DNA of 64,000 bases from Burkholderia sp. BCC0322. Its GTDB lineage: Bacteria; Pseudomonadota; Gammaproteobacteria; Burkholderiales; Burkholderiaceae. The first letter of the stretch is position 1. Every line of letters starts with the position of its first letter. Location of the stretch: assembly GCF_902833045.1 (NCBI RefSeq), contig NZ_CADFDU010000003.1, positions 310,001-374,000 on the forward strand. The letters run 5' to 3'. Position numbers and translations under genes: made by a program. The notes beneath the pieces are model-generated. The model was given only the letters and a program-made list of their open reading frames with translations. It had not been told where the DNA came from and did no database searches. Positions 1-9,499 of this stretch are shown one piece after another.

Positions 1-1504
1 CCGTGCCGCCGAAGCCGCCGAGATACGACAGCACGATCATCGCGGCATAGAACGCGATCAGCCACGCGGACGAGCGCACCTGCTCGGCGAGGCTCAGGTG
101 CGCGGTCGGCACCCAGCGGCGGCATGCGAGATAGATGACGAACATCACGATCTGCAGGCCGAGCAGCCAGGACACCGTGCTCCAGCCCGACCAGTAGACG
201 ATCAGCGCGGCGATCACGAACGACGCGGGGCCGGTGACGCCGAACGCGCTTGCGCGGAACGGCCGCGGCAGGTCGGGCGCGGTGCGGCGCAGTGCGGCGA
301 CCGATACCGGTGCGACCGCATAGCTCAGCACCAGCGCGGCCGACACGATGTTGATCAGCGCTTCCCACGACGGGAACGGCAGCGTCCAGAAGATCGCGAG
401 GCCGAACGTGAGCCACAGGCCCGCGCGCGGGATGCCCGACGCTTCGTCGACGCGCGTGAACACCTTGAAGAAGGTGCCCGTCTTCGCCCAGCCGTAGACG
501 ACGCGCGGCGTCGCGTTCATGTAGATGTTGCCGCAGCCGCTCGGCGAGATCATCGCGTCGGCGACGACCATCACCGCGAGCCAGCCGACGCCGAGCGCCA
601 GCGCGATGTCGCGGTACGGCAGCGTGAATGCTTTGCTGATGTCGTGCCAGCCGCCGGCGAGCATCGCAGTCGGGATGCTGCCGATGAACGCGAGCTGCAG
701 CAACACGTAGATCAGTGTCGACAGCAGGATCGACAGGATCAGCGCGATCGGGATCGTGCGCTGCGGATTGCGCACCTCGCTCGCGACCGACACGATCGGC
801 GTGAGCCCGAGATACGCGAAGATGATGCCGCCCGCGGACACGGCCATCTCGATGCCCGGCATGCCGAACGGCGCGAAGCCGTGCATGGTCAGGTTCGCGG
901 GCTTGAAGAACGTGAACAGCACCGCGATCACCGACAGCGGCACGATGAACTTGAAGATGCTGATGATGTTGTTCGCCTTCGCGAACGTCTTCACGCTCGA
1001 ATAGTTCAGGTAAAAGAAGAAGCAGAGGAGCGCGGCCTGCACGAGCCAGCCGATCGTCGTCGGGTCGCTCGATCCTTCGACGGTCAGGCCCGGAAACCAT
1101 GCGGCCGCATACTGGCGCGCGGCGACGACTTCGATCGCGATCAGGCTCGAAAAGGCGATCAGCGTGATGAAGCCCATCAGGTAGCCGAGCAGCGGGCCGT
1201 GCGAGAACACCGGGTAGCGGACCACGCCGCCCGCGCGCGGCAGCGCGGCGCCGAGTTCGCAGTAGACGATGCCGAGCAGCAGCACCGCGAAGCCGCCGAG
1301 CAGCCACGAGAAAACGCCGGCCGGGCCCGCGATCGTCGACACGTGACTCGCGGCGAACAGCCACCCCGAACCGAAAATGGCGCCGAGACCGATGAACGTG
1401 AGATCGGTCAGCGACAGCTGTTTCTTGAACTTGCCGTGACCCGCGTCGGGGTGCGCGGTACGGGAAAGCGGGACAGACGGGTGAGCGTTGCCTTGGCCTG
1501 GCAT
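1..1504 (-). CDS. APC-family amino acid permease (partial at window edge)
   Basis: Inner-membrane amino acid transporter of the APC superfamily. Reading leftward from an ATG at 1504 with an AGGAGA ribosome site about 6 bases upstream, the frame stays open to the window edge (about 500 residues, stop not seen). The N-terminal part has the family pattern (LTFIGLGAIFGSGWLF in the first helix) and is followed by many hydrophobic helices. It lies downstream of the DapA-like deaminase on the same strand with a 233-base gap, so it is a plausible uptake system for hydroxyproline or a related amino acid. The substrate is inferred from neighbours only. Confidence 0.8.
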   Translation of the reverse strand, partial: MPGQGNAHPSVPLSRTAHPDAGHGKFKKQLSLTDLTFIGLGAIFGSGWLFAASHVSTIAGPAGVFSWLLGGFAVLLLGIVYCELGAALPRAGGVVRYPVFSHGPLLGYLMGFITLIAFSSLIAIEVVAARQYAAAWFPGLTVEGSSDPTTIGWLVQAALLCFFFYLNYSSVKTFAKANNIISIFKFIVPLSVIAVLFTFFKPANLTMHGFAPFGMPGIEMAVSAGGIIFAYLGLTPIVSVASEVRNPQRTIPIALILSILLSTLIYVLLQLAFIGSIPTAMLAGGWHDISKAFTLPYRDIALALGVGWLAVMVVADAMISPSGCGNIYMNATPRVVYGWAKTGTFFKVFTRVDEASGIPRAGLWLTFGLAIFWTLPFPSWEALINIVSAALVLSYAVAPVSVAALRRTAPDLPRPFRASAFGVTGPASFVIAALIVYWSGWSTVSWLLGLQIVMFVIYLACRRWVPTAHLSLAEQVRSSAWLIAFYAAMIVLSYLGGFGGT

Positions 1505-1737
1505 GGGCTTGTCTCCTGGGAGGAATATCGGCACAGGCTTGAGGTGCGCCGCGCTCCGACGGAGCAGCGGCGCATGCCTGCCGGCCGGCGTCGCCCGGTT
1601 CGAACGACCGGGGCGGGCCGCGGGCCGTTCACGCGCGGCGCGGGCAGGCGCCGGGGCGAACGGTCCCGCAGGCCATGCCGGACCGAAGACGGCGGCGCGA
1701 GGGGGGAAAGCCTTGCGCCGCCGCCGGGGGAAGTCGA

Positions 1738-2658
1738 TCAGAGACCGACGTCGGGCAGCGCCGGGCGCGTGTCGAGCGCCTTGGCGACGATGGCCTTCAC
1801 TTCCGCGAGCGTGTCGCCCTGCAGCGCGAGGCGCGGCGGACGCGTGATCGCGCTGCCGCGGCCGACCAGCTCTTCGCACAGCTTGATGCACTGCACGAGA
1901 TCGGGGCGCGCGTCGAGGTGCAGCAGCGGCATGAACCAGCGATACAGCGCGAGCGCTTCGTCGAAACGCTTTTGCTTCGCGAGACGGAACAGCGTCTCGC
2001 CTTCCTTCGGGAACGCGTTCGACATGCCCGACACCCAGCCTTCGGCGCCGACGGCAATGCTTTCGACCACGACGTCGTCGAGGCCCGCGAACAGCACGAA
2101 GCGATCGCCGACCGCGTTGCGCAGGTCGATGAAGCGGCGCGTATCGCCAGACGAATCCTTGAAGCAGACGATGTTCTCGCAATCCTGCAGCGCGATCAGC
2201 ACGTCGGGCGTCACGTCGTTCTTGTAGATCGGCGGGTTGTTGTAGACCATCACCGGCAGGTCGGTGCTGGTGGCGACCGCCCGGAAGTGCGCGGCGGTTT
2301 CGTGCGGCTTCGCCGAGTAGACGAGCGCGGGCATCACCATCACGCCGTCGACGCCGACGCGCTGCGCTTCACGCACCGTGTTGCGCGCGAATTCGGTCGT
2401 GAATTCGGCGATGCCGGCGATCACCGGAATCTTGCCGCCGGCCGCGTCGCGCGCAGCCTCGATCACCTGGAGCTTCTCGCTCGTCGACAGCGACGTGTTT
2501 TCGCCGACCGTGCCGCAGACCACGAGGCCCGATACGCCGTCGTTCACCAGGTTCTTCACCACGCGGTGCGTGGCGTCGATGTCGAGGGAAAAGTCCGGCT
2601 TGAACTGGGTGCTGACGGCCGGGAAAACCCCGGTCCACTGAATGGCGTTTCGGCTCAC
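1738..2658 (-). CDS. lhpC: DapA-family aldolase/deaminase, probable 1-pyrroline-4-hydroxy-2-carboxylate deaminase
   Basis: 306-residue member of the dihydrodipicolinate synthase/N-acetylneuraminate lyase family. A GTVGE loop lies near residue 50, the catalytic tyrosine in YNNPP is Y139 and the Schiff-base lysine in FKDSSGD is K167. It faces a hydroxyproline epimerase and a three-subunit dehydrogenase, the arrangement known for trans-4-hydroxyproline degradation, where the DapA-like enzyme turns 1-pyrroline-4-hydroxy-2-carboxylate into 2,5-dioxovalerate and ammonia. The family assignment is firm; the specific reaction rests on context. The 2,5-dioxovalerate dehydrogenase of that pathway is not in the window. 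Confidence 0.8.
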   Translation of the reverse strand: MSRNAIQWTGVFPAVSTQFKPDFSLDIDATHRVVKNLVNDGVSGLVVCGTVGENTSLSTSEKLQVIEAARDAAGGKIPVIAGIAEFTTEFARNTVREAQRVGVDGVMVMPALVYSAKPHETAAHFRAVATSTDLPVMVYNNPPIYKNDVTPDVLIALQDCENIVCFKDSSGDTRRFIDLRNAVGDRFVLFAGLDDVVVESIAVGAEGWVSGMSNAFPKEGETLFRLAKQKRFDEALALYRWFMPLLHLDARPDLVQCIKLCEELVGRGSAITRPPRLALQGDTLAEVKAIVAKALDTRPALPDVGL

Positions 2659-2764
2659 TTCAATCTCCTACGTGTTTGTATCGGTCGGCCGACAGGTGTC
2701 GGTGTGGCAACCAGTATCGCCGCGCAAATGCCCATCACGCTTGAGTCGTATCGCGGAGCAAAAT

Positions 2765-2827
2765 GACGAAATCGGCACAGCGCCCGGACGGCGCGGGAAG
2801 GGCGCATCGCACTATGCCGATTTCGTC
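2765..2827. promoter_or_regulatory. 13-bp perfect inverted repeat between divergent hydroxyproline genes
   Basis: GACGAAATCGGCA at 2765-2777 is repeated as its exact reverse complement at 2815-2827, 37 bases apart, in the 248-base space between the leftward deaminase and the rightward epimerase. The position suits an operator bound by a regulator at two half-sites. No regulator gene lies inside this locus, so the protein is unknown. Confidence 0.5.
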
Positions 2828-2906
2828 GTCGTCCTCATCGAAAAGCCACAAGCGGGCGGACGCGCGACGGAGGAAGCTGTGCTCCTTTCCCCACTTCGGA
2901 CGGCTC

Positions 2907-3842
2907 ATGATGAAGCGCATCCAGATCATCGATTCGCACACGGGCGGCGAACCCACTCGGCTCGTCGTGTCCGGTTTCCCCGCGCTCGGCAGCGGCACCA
3001 TGGCCGAGCGCCGCGACGTGCTCGCGCGCGAGCACGACCGCTACCGCACCGCATGCATTCTCGAACCGCGCGGCAGCGACGTGCTGGTCGGCGCGCTGCT
3101 GTGCGAGCCCGTGTCGCCCGATGCGGCGGCCGGCGTGATCTTCTTCAACAATAGCGGCTATCTCGGGATGTGCGGGCACGGCACGATCGGCGTCGTGCGC
3201 ACGCTGCACCATATGGGGCGCATCGCGCCCGGCGTGCACCGGATCGAAACACCGGTCGGCACCGTCGAGGCGACGCTGCACGACGACCTGTCGGTCAGCG
3301 TGCGCAACGTGCCCGCGTATCGCCATGCGAAGGACGTCGCGCTCGACGTGCCCGGTTACGGCCCCGTAAAAGGCGACATCGCGTGGGGCGGCAACTGGTT
3401 CTTCCTGATCAGCGACCACGGGCAGCGTGTCGCCGGCAACAACGTCGCGGCGCTCACCGCGTATGCGTCGGCCGTGCGCGAAGGGCTCGAACGCGCGGGC
3501 ATCACCGGCGCGAGCGGCGGGGAGATCGACCATATCGAGCTGTTCGCCGACGATCCCGAGCACGACAGCCGCAGCTTCGTGCTGTGCCCGGGCCTCGCGT
3601 ACGACCGTTCGCCGTGCGGCACCGGCACGAGCGCGAAGCTCGCGTGCCTCGCGGCCGACGGCAAGCTCGCGCCGGGTGCCGTCTGGCGGCAGGCGAGCGT
3701 GATCGGCAGCGTGTTCCACGCGAGCTACGAGCAGGCCGAAGGCGGCATCGTGCCGACGATCCGCGGCAGCGCGCACCTGAGCGCGGAAGCGACGCTGCTG
3801 ATCGAGGAAGACGATCCATTCGGCTGGGGTATCGCGCCGTGA
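2907..3842 (+). CDS. lhpA: Proline racemase family, 4-hydroxyproline 2-epimerase
   Basis: Converts trans-4-hydroxy-L-proline to cis-4-hydroxy-D-proline, the first step of the pathway. The 311-residue product has both catalytic cysteines of the racemase/epimerase class: C89 in GMCGHGTIG and C237 in [11 protein letters not shown] threonine at the first site would have indicated a dehydratase. The frame is open further upstream, but family alignment ([16 protein letters not shown]) favours the paired ATGs at 2907/2910; the ribosome site is weak. Its stop overlaps the GTG start of the next gene (GTGA), so the two are probably translationally coupled. Confidence 0.88.
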   Translation: MMKRIQIIDSHTGGEPTRLVVSGFPALGSGTMAERRDVLAREHDRYRTACILEPRGSDVLVGALLCEPVSPDAAAGVIFFNNSGYLGMCGHGTIGVVRTLHHMGRIAPGVHRIETPVGTVEATLHDDLSVSVRNVPAYRHAKDVALDVPGYGPVKGDIAWGGNWFFLISDHGQRVAGNNVAALTAYASAVREGLERAGITGASGGEIDHIELFADDPEHDSRSFVLCPGLAYDRSPCGTGTSAKLACLAADGKLAPGAVWRQASVIGSVFHASYEQAEGGIVPTIRGSAHLSAEATLLIEEDDPFGWGIAP

Positions 3843-4966
3843 GCGACACGAAGGCGGATGTCGTCGTGATCGGCGCCGGCATCGTCGGCGCGGCGTGCGC
3901 GCACGAACTCGCGCAGCGCGGGCTGCGCGTGCTCGTCGTCGACGACGCGAGCGGCGGCGCGACCGGCGCGGGGATGGGCCACCTCGTCGCGATGGACGAC
4001 AACGCGGCCGAACTCGCGCTCAGCCATTACTCGATCGAACTGTGGCGCGCGCTGAGCGGCGAGATGCCGGAAGGCTGCGCGTACCGCAACTGCGGCACGC
4101 TGTGGCTCGCCGCCGATGCGCACGAAATGGATCTGGCGCGAGCGAAGCAGGTGACGCTGGCCGCGCACGGCGTGGCGGGCGAGCTGATCGATGCGGCGAC
4201 GCTCGCGCAACTGGAGCCGATGCTGCGTGCCGGCCTGGGCGGTGCGCTGAAGATTCCCGGCGATGCGATCCTCTATGCGCCCGTCACCGCGAACTGGCTG
4301 CTGCAACGCGCGCCGCGCATCACGTTGCGGCGCGACCGGGCCGTCGCGGTCGATGGGCCGAGCGTGACGCTCGCGAGCGGCGACACGCTGCGCGCGGAGC
4401 GGGTGGTCGTCGCGAACGGCGTTGCCGCGCGCACGCTGCTGCCCGAACTGCCGCTGCGCCCGAAAAAGGGCCATCTGCTGATTACCGACCGCTACCCGGG
4501 CCAGGTATCACACCAGCTCGTCGAGCTCGGCTATGCGGCAAGCGCGCATGCGAGCGACGGCACGTCGGTCGCGTTCAACGTGCAGCCGCGGCCGACCGGC
4601 CAGTTGCTGATCGGTTCGTCGCGCCAGTTCGACACCGAGGACGCGCAAGTCGATCCGCCCGTGCTCGCGCGCATGCTGCGCCGCGCGGTGGGTTATCTGC
4701 CCGGTCTCGCCGACCTGAACGGCATCCGCGCATGGACGGGGTTCCGTTCCGCAAGCCCCGACGGGCTGCCGCTGCTCGGCGAGCATCCGGCGCGGCCGGG
4801 CGTGTGGCTCGCGGTCGGGCACGAAGGGCTCGGCGTGACGACCGCGCCGGGTAGTGCGCGGCTCGTCGCTGCGCGGATGGCCGGTGAACGGCCGCCCATC
4901 GATATCGAACCGTATTTGCCGGGACGCTTCCTCACCGCGTCCCTTGAAGCCGGAGCGCTGACATGA
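3839..4966 (+). CDS. FAD-dependent amino acid oxidoreductase, D-hydroxyproline dehydrogenase beta-type subunit
   Basis: 375-residue DAO-family flavoprotein starting at a GTG that overlaps the epimerase stop. The N-terminal dinucleotide-binding fold is [12 protein letters not shown] (residues about 10-21) and the C-terminal [14 protein letters not shown] is typical of sarcosine oxidase beta-like subunits. With the following small ferredoxin-like protein and the FAD/NAD-type subunit it matches the heterotrimeric D-hydroxyproline dehydrogenases that oxidise cis-4-hydroxy-D-proline to 1-pyrroline-4-hydroxy-2-carboxylate. The subunit role is inferred from gene order. Confidence 0.82.
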   Translation: MSDTKADVVVIGAGIVGAACAHELAQRGLRVLVVDDASGGATGAGMGHLVAMDDNAAELALSHYSIELWRALSGEMPEGCAYRNCGTLWLAADAHEMDLARAKQVTLAAHGVAGELIDAATLAQLEPMLRAGLGGALKIPGDAILYAPVTANWLLQRAPRITLRRDRAVAVDGPSVTLASGDTLRAERVVVANGVAARTLLPELPLRPKKGHLLITDRYPGQVSHQLVELGYAASAHASDGTSVAFNVQPRPTGQLLIGSSRQFDTEDAQVDPPVLARMLRRAVGYLPGLADLNGIRAWTGFRSASPDGLPLLGEHPARPGVWLAVGHEGLGVTTAPGSARLVAARMAGERPPIDIEPYLPGRFLTASLEAGALT

Positions 4967-5196
4967 TCATTCATCTGGACGGCCGCGCGCTGACGGTGGC
5001 CGACGGCGCGACCGTCGCGGCCGCTGTCGCGGCGAGCGGCGACGACACGACGCGCGTGTCGTGCACGGGCGCGGCGCGTGCGCCGTTTTGCGGGATGGGC
5101 GTTTGCCAGGAGTGCAGGATGACGATCGACGGCCGGCGCCGGCTGGCCTGCCAGACGCTGTGCCGTGACGGGATGCAGGTGGAGCGCACGCGATGA
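4963..5196 (+). CDS. Small (2Fe-2S)-binding subunit, D-hydroxyproline dehydrogenase gamma-type
   Basis: 77-residue ferredoxin-fold protein with the plant-type cysteine set C-x8-CGMGVC-x2-C, followed by a fourth ligand in LACQTLC. It is similar to the small iron-sulfur subunits of sarcosine oxidase-like and hydroxyproline dehydrogenase complexes, passing electrons between flavin subunits. It overlaps both neighbours by ATGA (4963-4966 and 5193-5196), so the three subunits are translated as a coupled unit. Confidence 0.85.
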   Translation: MIIHLDGRALTVADGATVAAAVAASGDDTTRVSCTGAARAPFCGMGVCQECRMTIDGRRRLACQTLCRDGMQVERTR

Positions 5197-6461
5197 AACA
5201 GGAACGACTGAGCGTCGACGTCGCGATCGTCGGCGCGGGCCCGGCCGGGCTGTCGGCCGCGCGGGCCGTCGCGCGAAGCGGTGCGACGGTTGCGATCGTC
5301 GACGACAACCCGCGCGCGGGCGGGCAGATCTGGCGGCAAGGTGCGGCGGCGACGCCGACGCCGGCCGCCGCCGAGCGGTTCGCCGTGTTGCGGCAGCCGA
5401 ACGTCACGCATCTCGCGGCGACGCGCATCGTCGCCGAAACGCAGCCGGGCACGCTGCTGCTCGAAGACGACGAACGCGGGCTGCTGCTCGATTTCCGGAC
5501 GCTGATTCTCTGTTGCGGCGCACGCGAGCTGCTGCTGCCGTTTCCGGGCTGGACGCTGCCGGGTGTGACCGGCGCGGGCGGCTTGCAGGCGTTGATCAAG
5601 TACGGCCTCGACGTGCGCGCGCAGCGCACGGTGATCGCGGGCAGCGGGCCACTGCTGCTGGCGAGCGCCGCGACGGCCCGTCAGGCCGGCGCACGCGTGT
5701 CGCATGTGCTCGAACAGGCCGCATGGGGCGACGTGGCCGGTTTCGGGGCGGGGCTGTGGCGCTGGCCGTCGAAGCTCGCGCAGGCCGCGAAGCTCGTCAC
5801 CGCCGCCTATCGGCCCGATGCACATGTCGTCGAAGCGTTCGGCGACAAGCGGCTCGAGCGCGTGCGGATTCGTCAGGGCGATCGCGAGTTCGACGTCGAC
5901 TGCGACCGGCTCGCATGCGGCTTCGGCCTCGTGCCGAATACCGTGCTGCCGAGCCATCTCGGCTGCCGGATCGACAACGGCGCGGTGGCGATCGATGCGC
6001 ACCAGCACACGAGCCGCGACGGGGTCTTCGCGGCGGGCGAGTGTACGGGCGTCGGCGGCAGCGAACTGGCGATGGTCGAAGGCGAAATCGCCGGTTTGGC
6101 GGCGACCGGGCAGGCCGCGCAGTTGGCCGCGCTCGTCGCGCGACGAGCGCATTGGCAGGCGTTTGCGGATGCCGTACGCGAGCGCTTCGCGATTCGCGAA
6201 CCGATCCGCCGGCTCGCGCGGGCCGACACGCTGCTGTGCCGTTGCGAGGACGTGCGCTTCGACGCGGTCGCGCAGGAGCCGGGCTGGACGGCCGCGAAAC
6301 TGCAGTCGCGCTGCGGGATGGGCGCGTGCCAGGGCCGCGTGTGCGGCGCGGCCGCGCAGGCACTGTTCGGCTGGACGCCGCCGAGCCCGCGCACGCCGCT
6401 CGTGCCCGCGCGGGTCGGCACGCTGATGCTGGACGGCACGGCGTCTTGCGACGGCGCGTGA
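5193..6461 (+). CDS. FAD/NAD(P)-binding oxidoreductase with BFD-like [2Fe-2S] tail, D-hydroxyproline dehydrogenase alpha-type subunit
   Basis: 422-residue protein. The N-terminal FAD site is VAIVGAGPAGLSAARA (about residues 10-25), a second nucleotide-binding motif is VIAGSGPLLLA (about residue 149), and the C-terminal cysteine-rich BFD-like domain carries LLCRCED and CGMGACQGRVCG. This domain order is that of the alpha subunits of octopine/nopaline oxidase-like and D-hydroxyproline dehydrogenase complexes. It is the last gene of the coupled rightward set. Confidence 0.83.
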   Translation: MKQERLSVDVAIVGAGPAGLSAARAVARSGATVAIVDDNPRAGGQIWRQGAAATPTPAAAERFAVLRQPNVTHLAATRIVAETQPGTLLLEDDERGLLLDFRTLILCCGARELLLPFPGWTLPGVTGAGGLQALIKYGLDVRAQRTVIAGSGPLLLASAATARQAGARVSHVLEQAAWGDVAGFGAGLWRWPSKLAQAAKLVTAAYRPDAHVVEAFGDKRLERVRIRQGDREFDVDCDRLACGFGLVPNTVLPSHLGCRIDNGAVAIDAHQHTSRDGVFAAGECTGVGGSELAMVEGEIAGLAATGQAAQLAALVARRAHWQAFADAVRERFAIREPIRRLARADTLLCRCEDVRFDAVAQEPGWTAAKLQSRCGMGACQGRVCGAAAQALFGWTPPSPRTPLVPARVGTLMLDGTASCDGA

Positions 6462-6497
6462 CGTGATGTGATGCGGCATCGCGGCAACGCAACAACA

Positions 6498-6519
6498 CGG
6501 CCCGGTTGACGCCGGGCCG
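6498..6519. terminator. Hairpin between convergent genes
   Basis: CGGCCCGG and CCGGGCCG pair as an 8-bp GC stem around a 6-base loop, in the 66-base gap between the dehydrogenase operon and the convergent LysR gene. The T-tract is poor on the plus strand and modest (TGTTGTT) on the minus strand, so it may serve mainly the LysR transcript or both. Confidence 0.5.
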
Positions 6520-6527
6520 CGCCACAT

Positions 6528-7472
6528 TCAATCCGCCTGCACGTGCCCCCATCCGCCGACCTGCGGGGCCGCACAGGCGCGCAGGCACTCGATCGTCGCG
6601 GCCACGGCCGAGCGATTCGCGCTGTCGGGGTGCCAGTACATCGACACCGCGCCCTGGCCCTCGAGCTGCATCGGCAGGATCCGGATCGCGTTCAATTGCG
6701 CGAAGCGCTGCGCGGCACGGTGCGACGCGACACCGAGCAGGTCGGTGTTGTTCAGCAGCGTGAGGTTGAGGATCGACGAATTCGATTCGACGCAGTGCGG
6801 CGGCCGTACGCGGCCGGCGGCCGTCAGCGCGGCCTCCAGCGCGTTGTGCACGGGCGTGCCCGACGGCCACACGATCCACGAATAGGCGAGCACGTCGTCC
6901 CAGCCGACCGACGCCGCACCGGCGAGCGCGTGGCCCGGCCGCGCGACGAACACGACCGGATCGACATACAGCGCTTCGGCATGCAGCAACGGATCGACGG
7001 AGGTCGACCCGGAGCGGCCCACGACGATATCCAGTTCGCTGCGCGCGAGCTGCGGCATCAGCAGGTTCATCGTGCTTTCGGTCATCCGAACTTGCGCGCG
7101 CGGCATCCGTTTCAGCAGTTGCGACACCGCGAGCGGCACCGTGTCGGCCGCCGCCACGCCCGACGTGCCGATCGTCACGAGGCCGCTGCCGCCTTCCCGC
7201 AACGCGGCCATGTCGTCGCGCGCGATGTCGAGCTGTGCTTCGACGCGCCGCGCATGCTCGATCAGCGCTTCACCGTAGGGCGTCGGCCGCAGGCCCCGTG
7301 CATGCCGCTCGAACAGCGGCAGCCCGACATCCTCTTCCAGTTCCTTCAGCCATTTCGACAGCGCGGGCTGCGTGGTCGCGAGCGCGACCGCCGACTGGCT
7401 CAGATTGCCGGTGCCGGCAACGCTCAACAGTACCTGCAGGTGCCGCAGTCGCAGCCGGTGGGTCCAGTCCAT
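6528..7472 (-). CDS. LysR-family transcriptional regulator, probable regulator of the gentisate operon
   Basis: 314-residue LysR protein: an N-terminal winged helix-turn-helix (LRHLQVLLSVAGTGNLSQSA, then TQPALSKWLKELEEDVGLPLFER) and a C-terminal substrate-binding domain. It is transcribed divergently from the gentisate dioxygenase operon across 168 bases, the usual arrangement for a LysR activator of an aromatic pathway. It could instead serve the convergent hydroxyproline genes, but the divergent operon is more likely. Effector unknown; gentisate or 3-hydroxybenzoate are natural candidates. Confidence 0.85.
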   Translation of the reverse strand: MDWTHRLRLRHLQVLLSVAGTGNLSQSAVALATTQPALSKWLKELEEDVGLPLFERHARGLRPTPYGEALIEHARRVEAQLDIARDDMAALREGGSGLVTIGTSGVAAADTVPLAVSQLLKRMPRAQVRMTESTMNLLMPQLARSELDIVVGRSGSTSVDPLLHAEALYVDPVVFVARPGHALAGAASVGWDDVLAYSWIVWPSGTPVHNALEAALTAAGRVRPPHCVESNSSILNLTLLNNTDLLGVASHRAAQRFAQLNAIRILPMQLEGQGAVSMYWHPDSANRSAVAATIECLRACAAPQVGGWGHVQAD

Positions 7473-7497
7473 CGCATGCCTCGTCGCGAGTAGGTAT

Positions 7498-7515
7498 ATC
7501 CAGAAATATATGGAT
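7498..7515. promoter_or_regulatory. Candidate LysR operator
   Basis: ATCCA-N8-TGGAT is a short perfect dyad 25 bases upstream of the lysR start, in the divergent promoter region. It fits the T-N11-A style of LysR sites and would let the regulator control itself and the gentisate operon. It is a short match found by eye. Confidence 0.35.
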
Positions 7516-7640
7516 CAGATGATTTGACCATTTTACCGGGTATGTCTGGGTCGAATATAAATCGGCTGACGGACTGCAACACGGTCCCCGACCCGACCGA
7601 CACAGCGCCGACGCCGATCGGCCGACGCCAAGGAGACAAC

Positions 7641-8687
7641 ATGACGACCCGCCATCCGGACGTGCCGCGCGCCGCCTACTACGCACGGATCGCCGAGCAG
7701 CGCCTGGCGCCGCTGTGGGAATCGCTGCACAACCTCGTGCCGACATCCCCGCAGCCCGCCGCACAGGCCGCGATCTGGAAGTACGCGCAGATGCGCGACC
7801 TCGTGATGCAGGCCGGCAGCGTGATCAGCGCGGAAGAAGCCGTGCGCCGCGTGCTCGTGCTGGAGAACCCGGGGCTGCCCGGCAAGTCGAGCATGACGCC
7901 GACCCTGTACGCGGGCTTGCAGCTGATCCTGCCGGGCGAGATCGCGCCGAGCCACCGGCATACGCAGTCGGCGCTGCGCTTCATCGTCGAAGGGCGTGGC
8001 GCGTGGACGGCCGTGAACGGCGAGCGCACGACGATGCATCCGGGCGACTTCATCATCACGCCGTCGTGGGCATGGCATGACCACGGCAACCCGTCGGAGG
8101 AAGAGGGGGGCGAGCCGGTCGTGTGGCTCGACGGGCTCGACATCCCGCTCGTCGCGAACCTCGACGCGGGCTTCGCGGAGAACTACCCGGAAGCCGTGCA
8201 GCCCGTGAATTGCCCGGAAGGCGACAGCTTCGCGCGCTTCGGTCACAACATGGTGCCGGTGCGGCATCGCGTGAGCGATCCGACGTCGCCGGTATTCAGC
8301 TATCCGTATGCACGCACCCGCGAAGCGCTCGACGCGCTGTACCGGAATGGCGAGCTCGATGCGTGGGATGGGGTGAAGCTGCGCTATGTGAACCCCGCGA
8401 CCGGCGGCTGGCCGATGCCGACGATCGCCACCTTCATGCAGTTCCTGCCTGCCGGTTTCGACGGCCGCACGTACCGCGGCACCGACGCGACGATCTACTG
8501 CGTCGTCGAAGGCAGCGGCACCGCGCACATCGGCGGCAACGCATTCGCATTCGAGCCGCACGACATCTTCCTCGCGCCGTCGTGGGCGCCCGTGCGGCTG
8601 TCGGCATCGTCCGACAGCGTGCTGTTCAGCTATTCCGACCGGCCCGTGCTGTCTGCGCTGAACCTGCTGCGCGAAGCGCGCGACTGA
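7641..8687 (+). CDS. Gentisate 1,2-dioxygenase
   Basis: Ring-cleaving non-heme iron dioxygenase that opens gentisate to maleylpyruvate. 348 residues from the ATG at 7641, which has AGGAGA 6 bases upstream; the frame is open upstream but has no such signal. It has two cupin domains. The first has the metal-binding SHRHTQ (H105, H107) and WHDH (H146, H148). The second, around residue 290, lacks matching histidines, as in the known bicupin gentisate dioxygenases where one domain holds the iron. It is first in a five-gene operon with the rest of the gentisate pathway. Confidence 0.92.
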   Translation: MTTRHPDVPRAAYYARIAEQRLAPLWESLHNLVPTSPQPAAQAAIWKYAQMRDLVMQAGSVISAEEAVRRVLVLENPGLPGKSSMTPTLYAGLQLILPGEIAPSHRHTQSALRFIVEGRGAWTAVNGERTTMHPGDFIITPSWAWHDHGNPSEEEGGEPVVWLDGLDIPLVANLDAGFAENYPEAVQPVNCPEGDSFARFGHNMVPVRHRVSDPTSPVFSYPYARTREALDALYRNGELDAWDGVKLRYVNPATGGWPMPTIATFMQFLPAGFDGRTYRGTDATIYCVVEGSGTAHIGGNAFAFEPHDIFLAPSWAPVRLSASSDSVLFSYSDRPVLSALNLLREARD

Positions 8688-8775
8688 CGCCGGCCGCTTT
8701 CAACGACTCGTTTCCCGTTTCCCGTGCGCCGTCGCGGCGGCGCACCGTTCGTTCGCATTTTCGCTGGAGCCACTC

Positions 8776-9474
8776 ATGACTTTCGTTTTCCCGCCCGAAG
8801 CGCCCGTGGCGCTCCCCGTCGCTGGCAGCGACGCGCAGTTCGCGGTACGCCGCGTCTATTGCGTCGGTCGCAACTACGCGGCCCATGCGCGCGAAATGGG
8901 CTTCGATCCCGATCGCGAGCCGCCGTTCTTCTTCTGCAAGCCGGCCGATTCGATCGTGCCGGTCGCGTACGGCGAAACGCTCGATCTCGCGTATCCGTCG
9001 CAGACGCAGAACTATCACTACGAAGCCGAACTCGTCGCGGTGATCGGCAAGGGCGGTGCGGACATTCCGCTCGAGCGCGCGCTCGAACACGTGTGGGGCT
9101 ATGCGGTCGGCCTCGACATGACGCGCCGCGACCTGCAGATGAAGATGCGCGAGATGGGCCGGCCGTGGGAGATCGGCAAGGCGTTCGACCGCTCGGCACC
9201 GATCGGGCCCGTGCATCCGGCAAGCGACGTCGGTCATGTCGAGCAGGGCGCCCTGTGGTTGACCGTCAATGGCACGACGAAGCAGCAGAGCGACGTGTCG
9301 CACCTGATCTGGTCGGTTGCGGAAACGGTGGCCGACCTGTCGAAGTTCTTCCGCCTCGAACCGGGCGACGTGATCTTCACGGGCACGCCCGAGGGCGTCG
9401 GCGCGGTCGTCGCGGGCGACGTGATGAGGGTCGGCGTCGAACGGCTCGGCGAGCTGACCGTGCGCGTGGTCTGA
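8776..9474 (+). CDS. nagK: Fumarylacetoacetate hydrolase family, fumarylpyruvate hydrolase
   Basis: 232-residue FAH-fold hydrolase that splits fumarylpyruvate to fumarate and pyruvate, the last step of the glutathione-dependent gentisate pathway. It contains the core RVYCVGRNYAAHAREMG, the metal ligands in YHYEAELV (E83, E85) and YAVGLDMTRRD (D114), and the IFTGTPEGVG motif near the C-terminus. It sits between gentisate dioxygenase and the maleylpyruvate isomerase. The symbol follows the nag naphthalene/gentisate literature. Confidence 0.88.
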   Translation: MTFVFPPEAPVALPVAGSDAQFAVRRVYCVGRNYAAHAREMGFDPDREPPFFFCKPADSIVPVAYGETLDLAYPSQTQNYHYEAELVAVIGKGGADIPLERALEHVWGYAVGLDMTRRDLQMKMREMGRPWEIGKAFDRSAPIGPVHPASDVGHVEQGALWLTVNGTTKQQSDVSHLIWSVAETVADLSKFFRLEPGDVIFTGTPEGVGAVVAGDVMRVGVERLGELTVRVV

Positions 9475-9499
9475 CGCATCTTCCTCGAAAGGCGACATC

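Noticed and set aside
98-2227. Long plus-strand open frame (709 codons) over the permease and deaminase
   Set aside because: Arg/Asp/Gln/His-rich product typical of the antisense of GC-rich genes; the minus-strand frames give clear APC and DapA-family proteins.
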